From an uncultured Marvinbryantia sp. (GTDB lineage Bacteria; Bacillota; Clostridia; Lachnospirales; Lachnospiraceae), in the NCBI RefSeq assembly GCF_905201705.1, contig NZ_CAJKOX010000020.1, positions 1 through 64,000 on the forward strand: 64,000 nt of DNA, read 5' to 3'. The notes under the pieces were generated by a model, which ran no database searches, had not been told where the DNA came from, and saw only the letters and a program-made list of their open reading frames with translations. The translations under genes and the position numbers were made by a program. This document shows, in pieces, positions 1 to 8,291 of this stretch; position 1 is the stretch's first letter, and each line of letters begins with the position of its first letter.

Positions 1-89
1 AGATCATGACCATGCCGGGTCTGCCGAAGGTACCGGCTGCAGAGCGTATCGACGTAGACGAGAACGGAAAGATTTCCGGTCTGTTCTAA
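1..89 (+). CDS. fhs: Formate-tetrahydrofolate ligase, C-terminal end (partial)
   Basis: Only the last 28 codons are inside the window, reading in frame from base 3 to a TAA at 87-89. The tail (IMTMPGLPKVPAAERI, then DVDENGKISGLF) matches the strongly conserved C-terminus of formyltetrahydrofolate synthetase, which ligates formate to tetrahydrofolate using ATP in one-carbon metabolism and in the methyl branch of the acetyl-CoA pathway. A formate/nitrite-type channel follows directly, so the pair fits formate handling. The identification rests on a short but characteristic tail. Confidence 0.85.
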   Translation, partial: IMTMPGLPKVPAAERIDVDENGKISGLF

Positions 90-102
90 ATGATTTAGAT
101 AT

Positions 103-131
103 ATCCGCGCAGGAGCGCATCCTGTGCGGAT
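103..131 (+). terminator. Intercistronic hairpin between fhs and the formate channel
   Basis: A 12-bp stem (103-114 with 120-131, one G-U pair) closes a 5-nt loop. Only a weak T-rich tail (TTCTTAAT) follows, so it may be a partial terminator or an mRNA-stabilising hairpin rather than a full stop. Confidence 0.5.
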
Positions 132-154
132 TCTTAATGCGGGAGGTACATAGT

Positions 155-910
155 ATGTTTCAGGATGAGTATAAAGCGGCGTCCAACACGGCGCTCGCAA
201 AATGGAACCTTTTGAAGAAAAATCCGGTGGGGTATGTCATTGCCTCCTTTATGGCGGGAATGTATATTGCATTCGGCAGCATCCTTATGGGCTTTGTCGG
301 CGGATGTATGACCGGTCAGCCGGCGCAGAAGCTGGTGTGCGGCATTATTTTCTCGGTGGGACTCTGCTTCGTGACTATGGCGGGCGCAGAGCTGTTTACC
401 GGAAATAACTTCATTATGACGGTCGGCGGGCTGAAAAAGACGGTATCCTGGTCGCAGGTGATAAAGGTATGGGTGGTTTGCTATCTTGGCAACCTTGTTG
501 GCTCCGTCGTATCAGCGGGCATCTTTACCATGACGGGGATTCCGGGAAGCGGCGACGTCGGTGCATTCTTCCAGAACGCGGCGGTGGCAAAGGCAAGCGG
601 CACGCCAATGAATCTGCTTGCAAAAGCGATTCTCTGTAATATCCTGGTATGTATCGCGATCTGGTGCGGAACCAAAATGAAATCAGAGGGCGCGAAAATG
701 GCGATGAATTTCTGCTGCGTGGGAACCTTTGTTACCTGCGGTTTCGAGCACAGCGTTGCCAATATGACCTTCCTCTCCATCGGTATGATGAATGGAGCAG
801 CGATCGGTCTTGGCGGTTTCCTCTACAATCTTGCAATCGTTACGCTTGGAAATATGATCGGCGGCATCGTATTTGTGGCGCTTCCGTATTATTTCATCTC
901 GAAGGAGTAA
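155..910 (+). CDS. Formate/nitrite transporter family (FNT) channel
   Basis: A 251-aa integral membrane protein of the FNT family (FocA/NirC type), which forms pentameric channels for formate, nitrite or related monovalent anions. Multiple hydrophobic helices are visible, with family-like segments such as AGAELFTGNNF near residue 85 and CGFEHSVANMTF near residue 200; the latter carries the conserved central histidine. An in-frame ATG at 137 exists, but the ATG at 155 is preceded by GGGAGG at 141-146 and is preferred. Position directly after fhs favours formate as substrate, which is inference. A hairpin without a T-tract (920-944) follows the gene. Confidence 0.9.
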   Translation: MFQDEYKAASNTALAKWNLLKKNPVGYVIASFMAGMYIAFGSILMGFVGGCMTGQPAQKLVCGIIFSVGLCFVTMAGAELFTGNNFIMTVGGLKKTVSWSQVIKVWVVCYLGNLVGSVVSAGIFTMTGIPGSGDVGAFFQNAAVAKASGTPMNLLAKAILCNILVCIAIWCGTKMKSEGAKMAMNFCCVGTFVTCGFEHSVANMTFLSIGMMNGAAIGLGGFLYNLAIVTLGNMIGGIVFVALPYYFISKE

Positions 911-1031
911 GCGGACGGAGCACTTTTCGGGGCGAAAAGCGTGCCGGGAGAGACAACTTCCTGCAAGATATGGGGAAAATATATAAAAATTACAAAAATA
1001 TATCATAGATATTGCGGATGTTGCAAAAAAG

Positions 1032-1068
1032 TATCTCAATCTTTAAATAAAGGTTGAGATATTTTTTT
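1032..1068 (+). terminator. Rho-independent terminator
   Basis: TATCTCAA (1032-1039) pairs with TTGAGATA (1054-1061), extended inside by CTTT/AAAG, and is followed by a run of seven T (1062-1068). It ends the fhs/formate channel transcript. Confidence 0.75.
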
Positions 1069-1082
1069 GTCTGTGTTATACT
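1054..1082 (+). promoter_or_regulatory. Sigma-A promoter for the SGNH/cell-wall-repeat gene
   Basis: TTGAGA (1054-1059), 17-bp spacer, TATACT (1077-1082). The -35 lies within the 3' arm of the preceding terminator, so terminator and promoter overlap. The coding start at 1115 is 32 bp downstream. Confidence 0.65.
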
Positions 1083-1114
1083 GAAAAAGTATTTGGGAGT
1101 TATTGGGAGGTATT

Positions 1115-2227
1115 ATGAAGAAAATCAGATTTATTTTCATGATGGCATGTCTGCTTTTTACGCTTGGACTTGGGACAACTGCTCCTAGCATGAAGGCGGA
1201 GGCGGCGAAGCTTACAAACGTTATGAAAGCGCCGAAGGCAAAGGCCGGAAAGTGGGTAATCTCGGCGCGCGGATACCGTTACCGCTACAAAAATGGTAAG
1301 TATGCGAAGAGCTCCTGGCTGAACATCAAGGGAGAAATCTACTACTTCATGTCAAACGGTTACCTCAAGACAGGGATCGGACGCTATAACGGAAAGCGTT
1401 ATTTCTTCAGGAATGACGGCACGCTTGCCACTGGCTGGCAGAAGGTAGACAACAAGAAATACTATTTTTCACCGAAGACCGGAGCGGCGGCTACTGGAAA
1501 AGTGAAGATTGCTTCAAAATACTATTATTTCTCCTCGGTCGGTGTCATGCAGACCGGCTGGAAGAAAATCGGAAAATATTACTATTACTTCCAGTCCAAC
1601 GGAACCATGGCGGTCAACAAGACCATCGGAAAATATTATGTCAATGCAAACGGTGTAAGGACGACTGCGGTTGCCGGCGCTACGAGCGACAAGACGCAGG
1701 CGAATGCCGGTAAGGGGACGACCGCAAAGACCGGAAAGGTAGATATCTTTGTGGGCGATTCCAGAACGGTTGGTCTGGGAAGCGCTGTTGGCATCAGCAG
1801 CAAGTGTATTGCCAAGGTGGGAGAGGGCTACGATTGGTTCTTGAGCACCGGAGAGGCTGCGCTGAAGAAAAAACTGAAAGCAAACCCGACGGCGACGGTA
1901 GTGTTTAATCTGGGCATTAACGATGTGGCGAATTATAATCTGTATATTACGCGCTACAAAAAGCTGATGCAGAGCTATCCGAAGGCAAAGTTTTATTTTA
2001 TGTCGATCAACCCGATTGATAAAAAATATGATTGGGGATGGTTCACCTGCTCAGAGCTGCAGTCCTGGATCAAGAAATTCAACACTGCGCTGAAGAAAGC
2101 GTTCCCGAACCAGTACATAGACTGCAATACCTACCTCACCAAAAACAAGTTCGCAACGGTGGACGGGCTTCATTATACGGCAGCCACTTACAAAAAAATA
2201 TACAATTATATTCTGACACAGGTTTAA
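1115..2227 (+). CDS. Secreted protein with choline-binding-type repeats and an SGNH/GDSL hydrolase domain
   Basis: A 370-aa exported protein. A signal peptide spans about residues 1-30 (MKKIRFIFMMACLLF, ending near AEA). Residues about 45-185 hold roughly six aromatic/glycine-rich repeats of the cell-wall/choline-binding type (for example GWKKIGKYYYYFQSNG). A Thr/Ala-rich linker leads to a C-terminal domain with SGNH hydrolase blocks: GDS at 214-216, GIND at 267-270 and DGLH at 350-353. Such domains are esterases or O-acetyl hydrolases. The repeats probably anchor it to the wall, where it could deacetylate a surface glycan. The start uses an ATG behind GGGAGG; a TTG 12 nt upstream is less likely. 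Confidence 0.75.
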   Translation: MKKIRFIFMMACLLFTLGLGTTAPSMKAEAAKLTNVMKAPKAKAGKWVISARGYRYRYKNGKYAKSSWLNIKGEIYYFMSNGYLKTGIGRYNGKRYFFRNDGTLATGWQKVDNKKYYFSPKTGAAATGKVKIASKYYYFSSVGVMQTGWKKIGKYYYYFQSNGTMAVNKTIGKYYVNANGVRTTAVAGATSDKTQANAGKGTTAKTGKVDIFVGDSRTVGLGSAVGISSKCIAKVGEGYDWFLSTGEAALKKKLKANPTATVVFNLGINDVANYNLYITRYKKLMQSYPKAKFYFMSINPIDKKYDWGWFTCSELQSWIKKFNTALKKAFPNQYIDCNTYLTKNKFATVDGLHYTAATYKKIYNYILTQV

Positions 2228-2232
2228 AAAAG

Positions 2233-2277
2233 AAAACTGCAGTGCAGTGTGGGATTCACGCGGCTCTGCAGTTTTTT
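2233..2277 (+). terminator. Rho-independent terminator
   Basis: AAAACTGCAG (2233-2242) pairs with CTGCAGTTTT (2266-2275), followed by further T. It sits directly after the SGNH gene stop. Confidence 0.75.
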
Positions 2278-2284
2278 GCCCGTG

Positions 2285-2313
2285 TTGACAGGGGACAGTT
2301 TCTGCCCTATAAT
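2285..2313 (+). promoter_or_regulatory. Perfect-consensus sigma-A promoter
   Basis: TTGACA (2285-2290), 17-bp spacer, TATAAT (2308-2313): both hexamers match the consensus exactly. It drives the glycosyltransferase gene starting at 2353. Confidence 0.85.
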
Positions 2314-2352
2314 GAACGAAGGAAAGTGTGGCTTTGCCAAAGAGGGGGCAAT

Positions 2353-3333
2353 ATGAGAAAAACGCCTGTTTTATATATTATAGTTCCGTGCTACAACGAG
2401 GAAACGGTGCTGCCGCTCACGGCGCCGGCGTTTCTGGAAAAGATTTGCGCGCTGGCAGAAAAGGGCATGATCAGCGATGCGAGCCGGATCCTGTTTGTGG
2501 ACGACGGAAGCCGGGATAATACCTGGAAGATTATCTGCGATCTGGCGAAAAAGGACGCACGCTATATGGGCATTTCGCAGAGCAGAAACCGCGGCCATCA
2601 GAATGCCGTGCTTGCGGGGCTGATGGAAGCGCGCAGCCGCTGCGACATCACGATCTCCATCGACTGTGACGGGCAGGATGATATTAACGCCATGGATGAG
2701 ATGGTGGCAAAGTATCTGGAAGGGTTTGAGGTGGTGTACGGAGTGCGCAGCAGGCGCGACACAGATACCCTTTTTAAAAAATACACGGCGCAGCTGTTTT
2801 ATCGTCTGCTCAACTGGATGGGTGCGGAGGTGGTCTATAATCACGCCGATTATCGTCTGATCTCCAGTCTTGTCCTGGACGAGCTGGCCGAGTTTAAAGA
2901 GGTAAATATTTTTCTGCGCGGACTGGTACCGCTGGTGGGCTTTAAGAGCACGGAGGTTTATTACGAGCGCAGCGAGCGGCTGGCCGGAGAGAGCCATTAT
3001 CCGTTGTCAAAGATGCTCTCGCTGGCGATGGACGGCATTACCAGCCTGAGCGTAAAACCAATTCGCCTGATCTCTACGATGGGCTTTGCGGTTTCTGCTC
3101 TTAGTTTTTTAATGATCGTATGGATCGTGGCGCAGTTTTTCGCCGGAAAAACCGTGCAGGGCTGGGCGAGCACCTGTGCGATTGTCTGCTTTGTGTGCGG
3201 TATCCAGCTTATCTGCATCGGAGTGATCGGGGAATATATCGGAAAAATCTATCTGGAGACCAAGGCAAGGCCGCGCTATATTATCAGCGACCGGACATAT
3301 GAGACGGAAGAAAAGGAAGAGGATAAGGAATAA
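2353..3333 (+). CDS. Family 2 glycosyltransferase, GtrB/DPM-like bactoprenol glycosyltransferase
   Basis: A 326-aa membrane-associated glycosyltransferase. The N-terminal GT2 domain has YIIVPCYNEE near the start, FVDDGSRDNTW at about residues 50-60 and the DCDGQDD metal-site region near residue 110. Two hydrophobic helices follow near the C-terminus (about 235-260 and 270-295). This architecture is typical of enzymes transferring a sugar from a nucleotide donor to undecaprenyl phosphate for wall or glycan decoration. The start is the ATG behind AGAGGGGGC. The next gene begins about 18 bp after the stop and encodes a large membrane protein that may use the lipid-linked sugar. Confidence 0.85.
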   Translation: MRKTPVLYIIVPCYNEETVLPLTAPAFLEKICALAEKGMISDASRILFVDDGSRDNTWKIICDLAKKDARYMGISQSRNRGHQNAVLAGLMEARSRCDITISIDCDGQDDINAMDEMVAKYLEGFEVVYGVRSRRDTDTLFKKYTAQLFYRLLNWMGAEVVYNHADYRLISSLVLDELAEFKEVNIFLRGLVPLVGFKSTEVYYERSERLAGESHYPLSKMLSLAMDGITSLSVKPIRLISTMGFAVSALSFLMIVWIVAQFFAGKTVQGWASTCAIVCFVCGIQLICIGVIGEYIGKIYLETKARPRYIISDRTYETEEKEEDKE

Positions 3334-3351
3334 CTGGCGTTGGGAGAAATG

Positions 3352-5049
3352 ATGAAAAAAATAACAGAATGGATACAGAGGCATTGTGAGAAGGCATGGT
3401 TTTGTGTGTGCGCAAACATATGCCTTCTTGCGGTGCTTTTACTGCTTTTTTCGCCGGCATATGAGACGAACGACGATATGGGACTCTGCGCTATCGTGAA
3501 CGGCGTGAAGGGGACGTATGATGCGCATATGATTTATGTGAATTATCTGATCGGTCTGCTGCTCACGCGTCTTTATCGGGTCACAGACGCTGTTTCGTGG
3601 TATGCACTGCTGCAGTATGCCGCTCTGCTTTGCGCTTTCTCGGCGGTGACGTATGTGGAACTTCGCCGTTTTCGGAAGCAGCCGTCCGGCTGGATCTTTG
3701 TCGCGGTACTGCTTTTGTTTGCCTATGAGGGTTATATCCGGCTGCAGTATACAAAGACGGCCGGTATCGTGTCCGCGGCAGGGATGATTTTGCTGCTGGA
3801 CGCCGTGACAGGGGAAAGAATAAGGAAGCACAGCGCCGTCTGCGGGATTGTGCTTGCAGGCTTTGGTGCAATGTATCGCCTGCCGCAGTTTTTTGCGGAA
3901 GCGTTTCTGATGCTGGGGATCGTGATTTATGAGCTGATAAATTTGCGGCAGCTCGCGCCGGGCGCGGCAAAAAAGCGTCTTGGAAGATACGCCGGGGCGG
4001 CGGCAGCACTTCTTGGCGTGGTGGCGGTGCTCTGCGGGGCGGATCGTCTGGCGTACCGCTCGGAGGAATGGCAGAGGTACGAGGAGTACAATGCGGCGCG
4101 GACGGAGCTTTTCGACTATGGCTTCCCGGACTATGAGAAAAACAGAGAGACATATGAGGAGCTGGAGATTGATGAGAACGCTTATCGGCTTATCCGCGGC
4201 TGGAATCATATGGATACCGAAAAATTTTCCGTGGAGATCATGGAGGAGCTGATCGCAAAAAAAACGCCCGTGAAATTGGATCTGCGTTTTGTGAAGGGAT
4301 TTATAAAGAAGGTTCTGCTGAAGCTTTACACGGTTCCAGGTTTCTGGTGCTTCCTGCTGGCGCTGCTTGTCTGGCTGCTCGCTGTCCGGCACAGAAGGCG
4401 GGACATAGCCGCGATCCTTGGAGAATTTTTTGCAGTTGGTCTGCTGTACTGTTTTTTGTATTATCAGGGACGGTACCTGCGCAACCGCGTGGATGTGGGA
4501 ATCTGGATGGCGGCGACGATGACGGTTCTGTGGATCCTGGCACCGGGCGGTGCATTCCCGCGGGGAAAAATTATGCGTGTATGCGTAAACGCGGTGGGTC
4601 CGGCGCTGTGTATCCTTCTTACACTTGCCGCGCACGGCATGTGGGAGAAGCGGCTGCGGATCAATACCGCCGAGGAGCGGCAGAAGCAGGGCGTCTGCCG
4701 GGAGGTTCTGGAATACATCGCGTCAGACGGGGAACACCTGTACCTCACAAAATCAGGCGCCGTTTCCCTGGCAAAGAGCTACGGCGTTTTCGACAGCATT
4801 CCGGCGGGTCTCATGGAGAATACGCTGGCTCTTGGCGGCTGGCCGGCAAACACGCCGGGGTATGTAGAAAAGATGCGGGAGTATGGGATCACGAACCCGT
4901 TCCGGGATATGATCGGCAATGAACAGATCTATCTTGTGGACGACGACGTGGAGGAGACATTGGCGTATCTGCGCACCTATTACGACGCGGATGTGCAGGC
5001 GGTGCTGGAGGCGGAGCCGGGAAATGCAAAAATCTATCGGATCGGGTGA
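3352..5049 (+). CDS. Polytopic membrane protein, probable glycan-modifying partner of the GtrB-like enzyme
   Basis: A 565-aa protein with about ten hydrophobic helices and a soluble C-terminal part from about residue 440. The N-terminal extracytoplasmic loop after the first helix carries an acidic motif (ETNDDMG), as is common in GT-C-type membrane glycosyltransferases that use polyprenyl-phosphate sugars. I cannot assign a named family. Adjacency to the GT2 gene suggests a GtrB/GtrC-like pair that adds a sugar to a surface polymer. The ATG at 3352 has GGGAGA with suitable spacing; ATG 3349 and TTG 3340 are alternatives. The function is inferred from context. Confidence 0.55.
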   Translation: MKKITEWIQRHCEKAWFCVCANICLLAVLLLLFSPAYETNDDMGLCAIVNGVKGTYDAHMIYVNYLIGLLLTRLYRVTDAVSWYALLQYAALLCAFSAVTYVELRRFRKQPSGWIFVAVLLLFAYEGYIRLQYTKTAGIVSAAGMILLLDAVTGERIRKHSAVCGIVLAGFGAMYRLPQFFAEAFLMLGIVIYELINLRQLAPGAAKKRLGRYAGAAAALLGVVAVLCGADRLAYRSEEWQRYEEYNAARTELFDYGFPDYEKNRETYEELEIDENAYRLIRGWNHMDTEKFSVEIMEELIAKKTPVKLDLRFVKGFIKKVLLKLYTVPGFWCFLLALLVWLLAVRHRRRDIAAILGEFFAVGLLYCFLYYQGRYLRNRVDVGIWMAATMTVLWILAPGGAFPRGKIMRVCVNAVGPALCILLTLAAHGMWEKRLRINTAEERQKQGVCREVLEYIASDGEHLYLTKSGAVSLAKSYGVFDSIPAGLMENTLALGGWPANTPGYVEKMREYGITNPFRDMIGNEQIYLVDDDVEETLAYLRTYYDADVQAVLEAEPGNAKIYRIG

Positions 5050-5062
5050 GCTGTCGGGATAG

Positions 5063-5144
5063 AAAAATTACAAAAAAATTTTGAAAAAAATTTGAAAAAA
5101 ATTTGAAAAAAGCAGTTGACATTTCAAAAAAAGTATTGTATATT
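5063..5144 (+). promoter_or_regulatory. tRNA-Leu promoter with phased A-tracts upstream
   Basis: TTGACA (5116-5121), 17-bp spacer, TATATT (5139-5144), about 40 bp before the mature tRNA. Immediately upstream, 5063-5112 is an A-tract array in which the unit AATTTGAAAAA recurs at about 11-bp intervals. This looks like an UP element or intrinsically bent DNA, typical of strong stable-RNA promoters. Confidence 0.7.
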
Positions 5145-5183
5145 AATATGCGTGCGAACGAAACAGCACATCATAAGAAAAAT

Positions 5184-5268
5184 GCAGGAGTGGCGGAATT
5201 GGCAGACGCGCAGGCTTCAGGTGCCTGTGGTCGTTAAGACCGTGTGGGTTCAAGTCCCATCTCCTGCA
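5184..5268 (+). tRNA. tRNA-Leu (anticodon CAG)
   Basis: Acceptor stem GCAGGAG (5184-5190) pairs with CTCCTGC (5261-5267), with discriminator A at 5268. The anticodon stem CAGGC/GCCTG encloses loop TTCAGGT with anticodon CAG at 5218-5220. A long variable arm of class II tRNAs and a T-loop GGTTCAAGTCC are present. CCA is not encoded. A T run follows. Confidence 0.95.
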
Positions 5269-5295
5269 CTTTTTTTGTTTTCAAAAAGTTCAGAA

Positions 5296-5324
5296 TTGAT
5301 TAATATAAAAAATAATGATATACT
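5296..5324 (+). promoter_or_regulatory. Promoter of apt
   Basis: TTGATT (5296-5301), 17-bp spacer, TATACT (5319-5324) with an extended TGA before the -10. It lies 65 bp before the apt start. Confidence 0.6.
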
Positions 5325-5388
5325 AAAGTTTAAATTGGGTTAAGGAACCTTTTCCCGGAAATTTTATATATTGAGTGGAGGAAGACAA

Positions 5389-5916
5389 ATGAAAAAGAGC
5401 GTAGAGGAATATATCAGAAGCATACCGGATTTTCCGGAACCGGGCATCATTTTCCGCGATATCACAAGCGTGTTGCAGGATGCAGACGGTCTGCAGGCGG
5501 CGATCGACGCGATGCAGGCGCTGATTGATCCGGACGAGGTGGATGTGATCGCGGGCACAGAGTCCAGAGGATTCTTGTTTGGCGCGCCGATCGCTTACAA
5601 TCTGCACAAGCCGTTTGTGCTGATCCGCAAAAAAGGAAAGCTCCCCTGCGCGACGATTTCAAAAAAATACGACCTGGAATACGGCACGGCGGAGATCGAG
5701 ATTCACAGGGACGCCGTTGCTCCGGGGCAGCGTGTAGTGATCATTGACGATCTGCTTGCTACCGGCGGTACCTTGGCGGCGTGCAACGCGCTGATCGAGG
5801 AGCTGGGAGGCGTTGTTGCGAAGAATGTTTTCCTTATCGAGCTTGCCGGTCTGAACGGGCGCGAGAAGCTTAAAGGCTACGACGTGGAATCCGTGGTGCG
5901 CTACGAAGGAAAGTAA
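5389..5916 (+). CDS. apt: Adenine phosphoribosyltransferase
   Basis: A 175-aa cytoplasmic purine-salvage enzyme converting adenine and PRPP to AMP. The PRPP-binding motif VVIIDDLLATGGT is at about residues 118-130, and the N-terminal region FPEPGIIFRDIT and AGTESRGFLFG are typical of bacterial Apt. Length matches the family. The start is the ATG at 5389, seven bases after GGAGG; an upstream TTG at 5371 is not needed. It is followed by rel, an arrangement common in Firmicutes. Confidence 0.95.
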   Translation: MKKSVEEYIRSIPDFPEPGIIFRDITSVLQDADGLQAAIDAMQALIDPDEVDVIAGTESRGFLFGAPIAYNLHKPFVLIRKKGKLPCATISKKYDLEYGTAEIEIHRDAVAPGQRVVIIDDLLATGGTLAACNALIEELGGVVAKNVFLIELAGLNGREKLKGYDVESVVRYEGK

Positions 5917-5953
5917 GAGTAACAGAAATATCCCATAAGTGAGTGGTGGTTAA

Positions 5954-8281
5954 ATGGACGTAAGGGAAAAAACAACAATGGATGAAAGCAAAAAACTGGC
6001 GGAGATCAAGCGTGTGGAGGCTCCGGTAAAAAGCATGGAGGATTTTACCGATCCCAATGCGCTTTATAATGAGCTGATCAAAAGCATCAAAAAATATCAT
6101 CCGTCCGCAGACACTTCCATGGTTGAGAAGGCATACAAAATAGCGAGCGAAGCCCACAAAGATCAAAAACGCAAATCAGGAGAGCCGTATATTATCCACC
6201 CGCTCTGTGTGGCGATTATCCTTGCCGATCTGGAGATGGATAAGGAGACGATCACGGCAGGACTGCTGCATGACGTTGTGGAGGATACGGTTATGACCTC
6301 GGAGGAAATCCGCGAGGAGTTTGGCGAGGATGTCGAACAGCTTGTGGATGGCGTCACAAAGCTCGGACAGCTCAATTATTCGGCGGACAAGATCGAGGTG
6401 CAGGCGGAAAATCTGCGCAAGATGTTTCTCGCGATGGCGAAGGATATCCGCGTTATACTGATCAAGCTGGCGGACCGACTGCATAATATGCGTACCTTAA
6501 AATACATGAGCCCGGAGAAGCAGAAGGAAAAAGCGCGCGAGACGATGGATATTTACGCGCCGATCGCGCAGCGTCTCGGTATTTCCAAGATCAAGGTGGA
6601 GCTGGACGATCTTTCCCTGAAATATCTGCAGCCGGATGTTTACTACGATCTGGTGGAAAAGATCGCTCTGCGCAAGACGGAGCGCGAAAAATTTGTGCAG
6701 GGCATTGTGGATGAGGTGAAAAAGCACATTGAGGATGCCGGTATCAGGGCGCAGATAGACGGCCGCGTGAAGCACTTTTTCAGTATCTATAAAAAGATGG
6801 TCAATCAGGATAAGACGATCGATCAGATCTACGATCTGTTTGCGGTGCGTATTATCGTGGATACGGTAAAGGATTGCTATGCGGCGCTCGGAGTCATCCA
6901 CGAGATGTACACGCCGATCCCGGGCAGATTCAAGGATTACATTGCGATGCCGAAGCCAAATATGTATCAGTCGCTTCACACGACGCTGATCGGGCCGAAC
7001 GGTACGCCGTTTGAGATCCAGATCCGCACCTTTGAGATGCATAAGACGGCGGAATATGGTATCGCTGCGCACTGGAAATATAAGGAGCAGTCTGACGGCA
7101 AGAAGTCGGGCGGCAATCAGGAAGAGGAGAAGATGACGTGGTTGCGCCGGATCCTGGAGTGGCAGCGGGATATGTCGGATAATCACGAATTTCTCAATCT
7201 CTTAAAGAGTGATCTGGACCTGTTTGCGGAAAATGTGTACTGCTTTACTCCGGCGGGGGATGTGAAAAATCTTCCGGCCGGATCCACGCCGATCGACTTT
7301 GCCTACAATGTGCACAGTGCGGTCGGAAACAAGATGGTGGGCGCGCGCGTCAACGGAAAGCTGGTAAACATTGATTATGTGATCCAGAACGGCGACCGCG
7401 TTGAGATTATCACCTCGCAGAATTCCAGAGGACCGAGCCGCGACTGGCTGAAGATCGTCAAGAGTACACAGGCGAAAAACAAGATCAACCAGTGGTTCAA
7501 ACAGGAGCTGAAGGAAGACAATATCATCAAGGGTAAGGAAATGATGAGCGCCTACTGCAAGGCGAAGGGGATCGTGCTGAGCGAGCTCACAAAACCGGAG
7601 TTTATGCAGGCGGTTATGATCAAATATGGATTCCGCGACTGGGATTCCGTGATGGCAGCCATCGGGCACGGCGGCCTGAAGGAGGGGCAGGTTGTCAACC
7701 GCCTTCAGGAGGAGAGAAAGAAAAAGCAGCAGAAGGAGCTGACGGATGCCCAGGTCCTGGAGACGATCGAGGGTGCTTCCGCAGGCGGAAATGCCCGTGA
7801 CCGGCAGAACAGGCACGGCAGCAAAAACGGCATTGTCGTAAAGGGAATCGATGATGTTGCAGTGCGCTTTGCAAAGTGCTGCAGCCCGGTACCGGGGGAT
7901 GAGATCGTCGGCTTTGTGACGAGAGGGCGCGGCGTGACGATCCACCGCACAGACTGTGTGAATATGATCCATCTTCCGACGGAAGAGCGCGTGCGTCTGA
8001 TCGAGGCGGAATGGCAGGCGAATCCCAGCGATGTATCCGGAAGGTTTCTGGCGGAAATTAAGATATTCGGCAACAACCGCACCGGGCTTCTGGTGGATAT
8101 CTCGAAGATATTTACTGAGCGGAAGATCGACGTATTAAGCGTTAATTCCCGCACGAGCAAGCAGGGAACGGCGACGATCGCCATGGCATTTGAGGTGGAG
8201 AGCAGGGCAGAACTGGAATCCCTGATCGGAAAGATCCGACAGGTGGAGAGCGTTCTGGATATTGCCCGCACGACTGGTTAG
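5954..8281 (+). CDS. rel: Bifunctional (p)ppGpp synthetase/hydrolase (RSH)
   Basis: A 775-aa stringent-response enzyme that makes and degrades (p)ppGpp. In order: an HD hydrolase domain (about 50-200, with AGLLHDVVEDT), a synthetase domain (about 250-380, with RFKDYIAMPKPNMYQSLHTT; the RxKD form typical of bifunctional enzymes), a TGS domain (about 425-485, beginning NVYCFTPAGD), a conserved-cysteine/zinc-finger region (VRFAKCCSPVPGD near 635) and a C-terminal ACT domain (about 695-775). All key motifs are present. The first ATG (5954) has a weak SD; an in-frame ATG at 5990 is possible. The next gene's SD overlaps the stop region. Confidence 0.95.
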   Translation: MDVREKTTMDESKKLAEIKRVEAPVKSMEDFTDPNALYNELIKSIKKYHPSADTSMVEKAYKIASEAHKDQKRKSGEPYIIHPLCVAIILADLEMDKETITAGLLHDVVEDTVMTSEEIREEFGEDVEQLVDGVTKLGQLNYSADKIEVQAENLRKMFLAMAKDIRVILIKLADRLHNMRTLKYMSPEKQKEKARETMDIYAPIAQRLGISKIKVELDDLSLKYLQPDVYYDLVEKIALRKTEREKFVQGIVDEVKKHIEDAGIRAQIDGRVKHFFSIYKKMVNQDKTIDQIYDLFAVRIIVDTVKDCYAALGVIHEMYTPIPGRFKDYIAMPKPNMYQSLHTTLIGPNGTPFEIQIRTFEMHKTAEYGIAAHWKYKEQSDGKKSGGNQEEEKMTWLRRILEWQRDMSDNHEFLNLLKSDLDLFAENVYCFTPAGDVKNLPAGSTPIDFAYNVHSAVGNKMVGARVNGKLVNIDYVIQNGDRVEIITSQNSRGPSRDWLKIVKSTQAKNKINQWFKQELKEDNIIKGKEMMSAYCKAKGIVLSELTKPEFMQAVMIKYGFRDWDSVMAAIGHGGLKEGQVVNRLQEERKKKQQKELTDAQVLETIEGASAGGNARDRQNRHGSKNGIVVKGIDDVAVRFAKCCSPVPGDEIVGFVTRGRGVTIHRTDCVNMIHLPTEERVRLIEAEWQANPSDVSGRFLAEIKIFGNNRTGLLVDISKIFTERKIDVLSVNSRTSKQGTATIAMAFEVESRAELESLIGKIRQVESVLDIARTTG

Positions 8282-8291
8282 GAGGCAGACG

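Noticed and set aside
3439..4635. A 398-codon minus-strand open frame
   Set aside because: Lies wholly antisense to the membrane protein gene at 3352-5049; His/Gln/Arg-rich shadow without a start signal.
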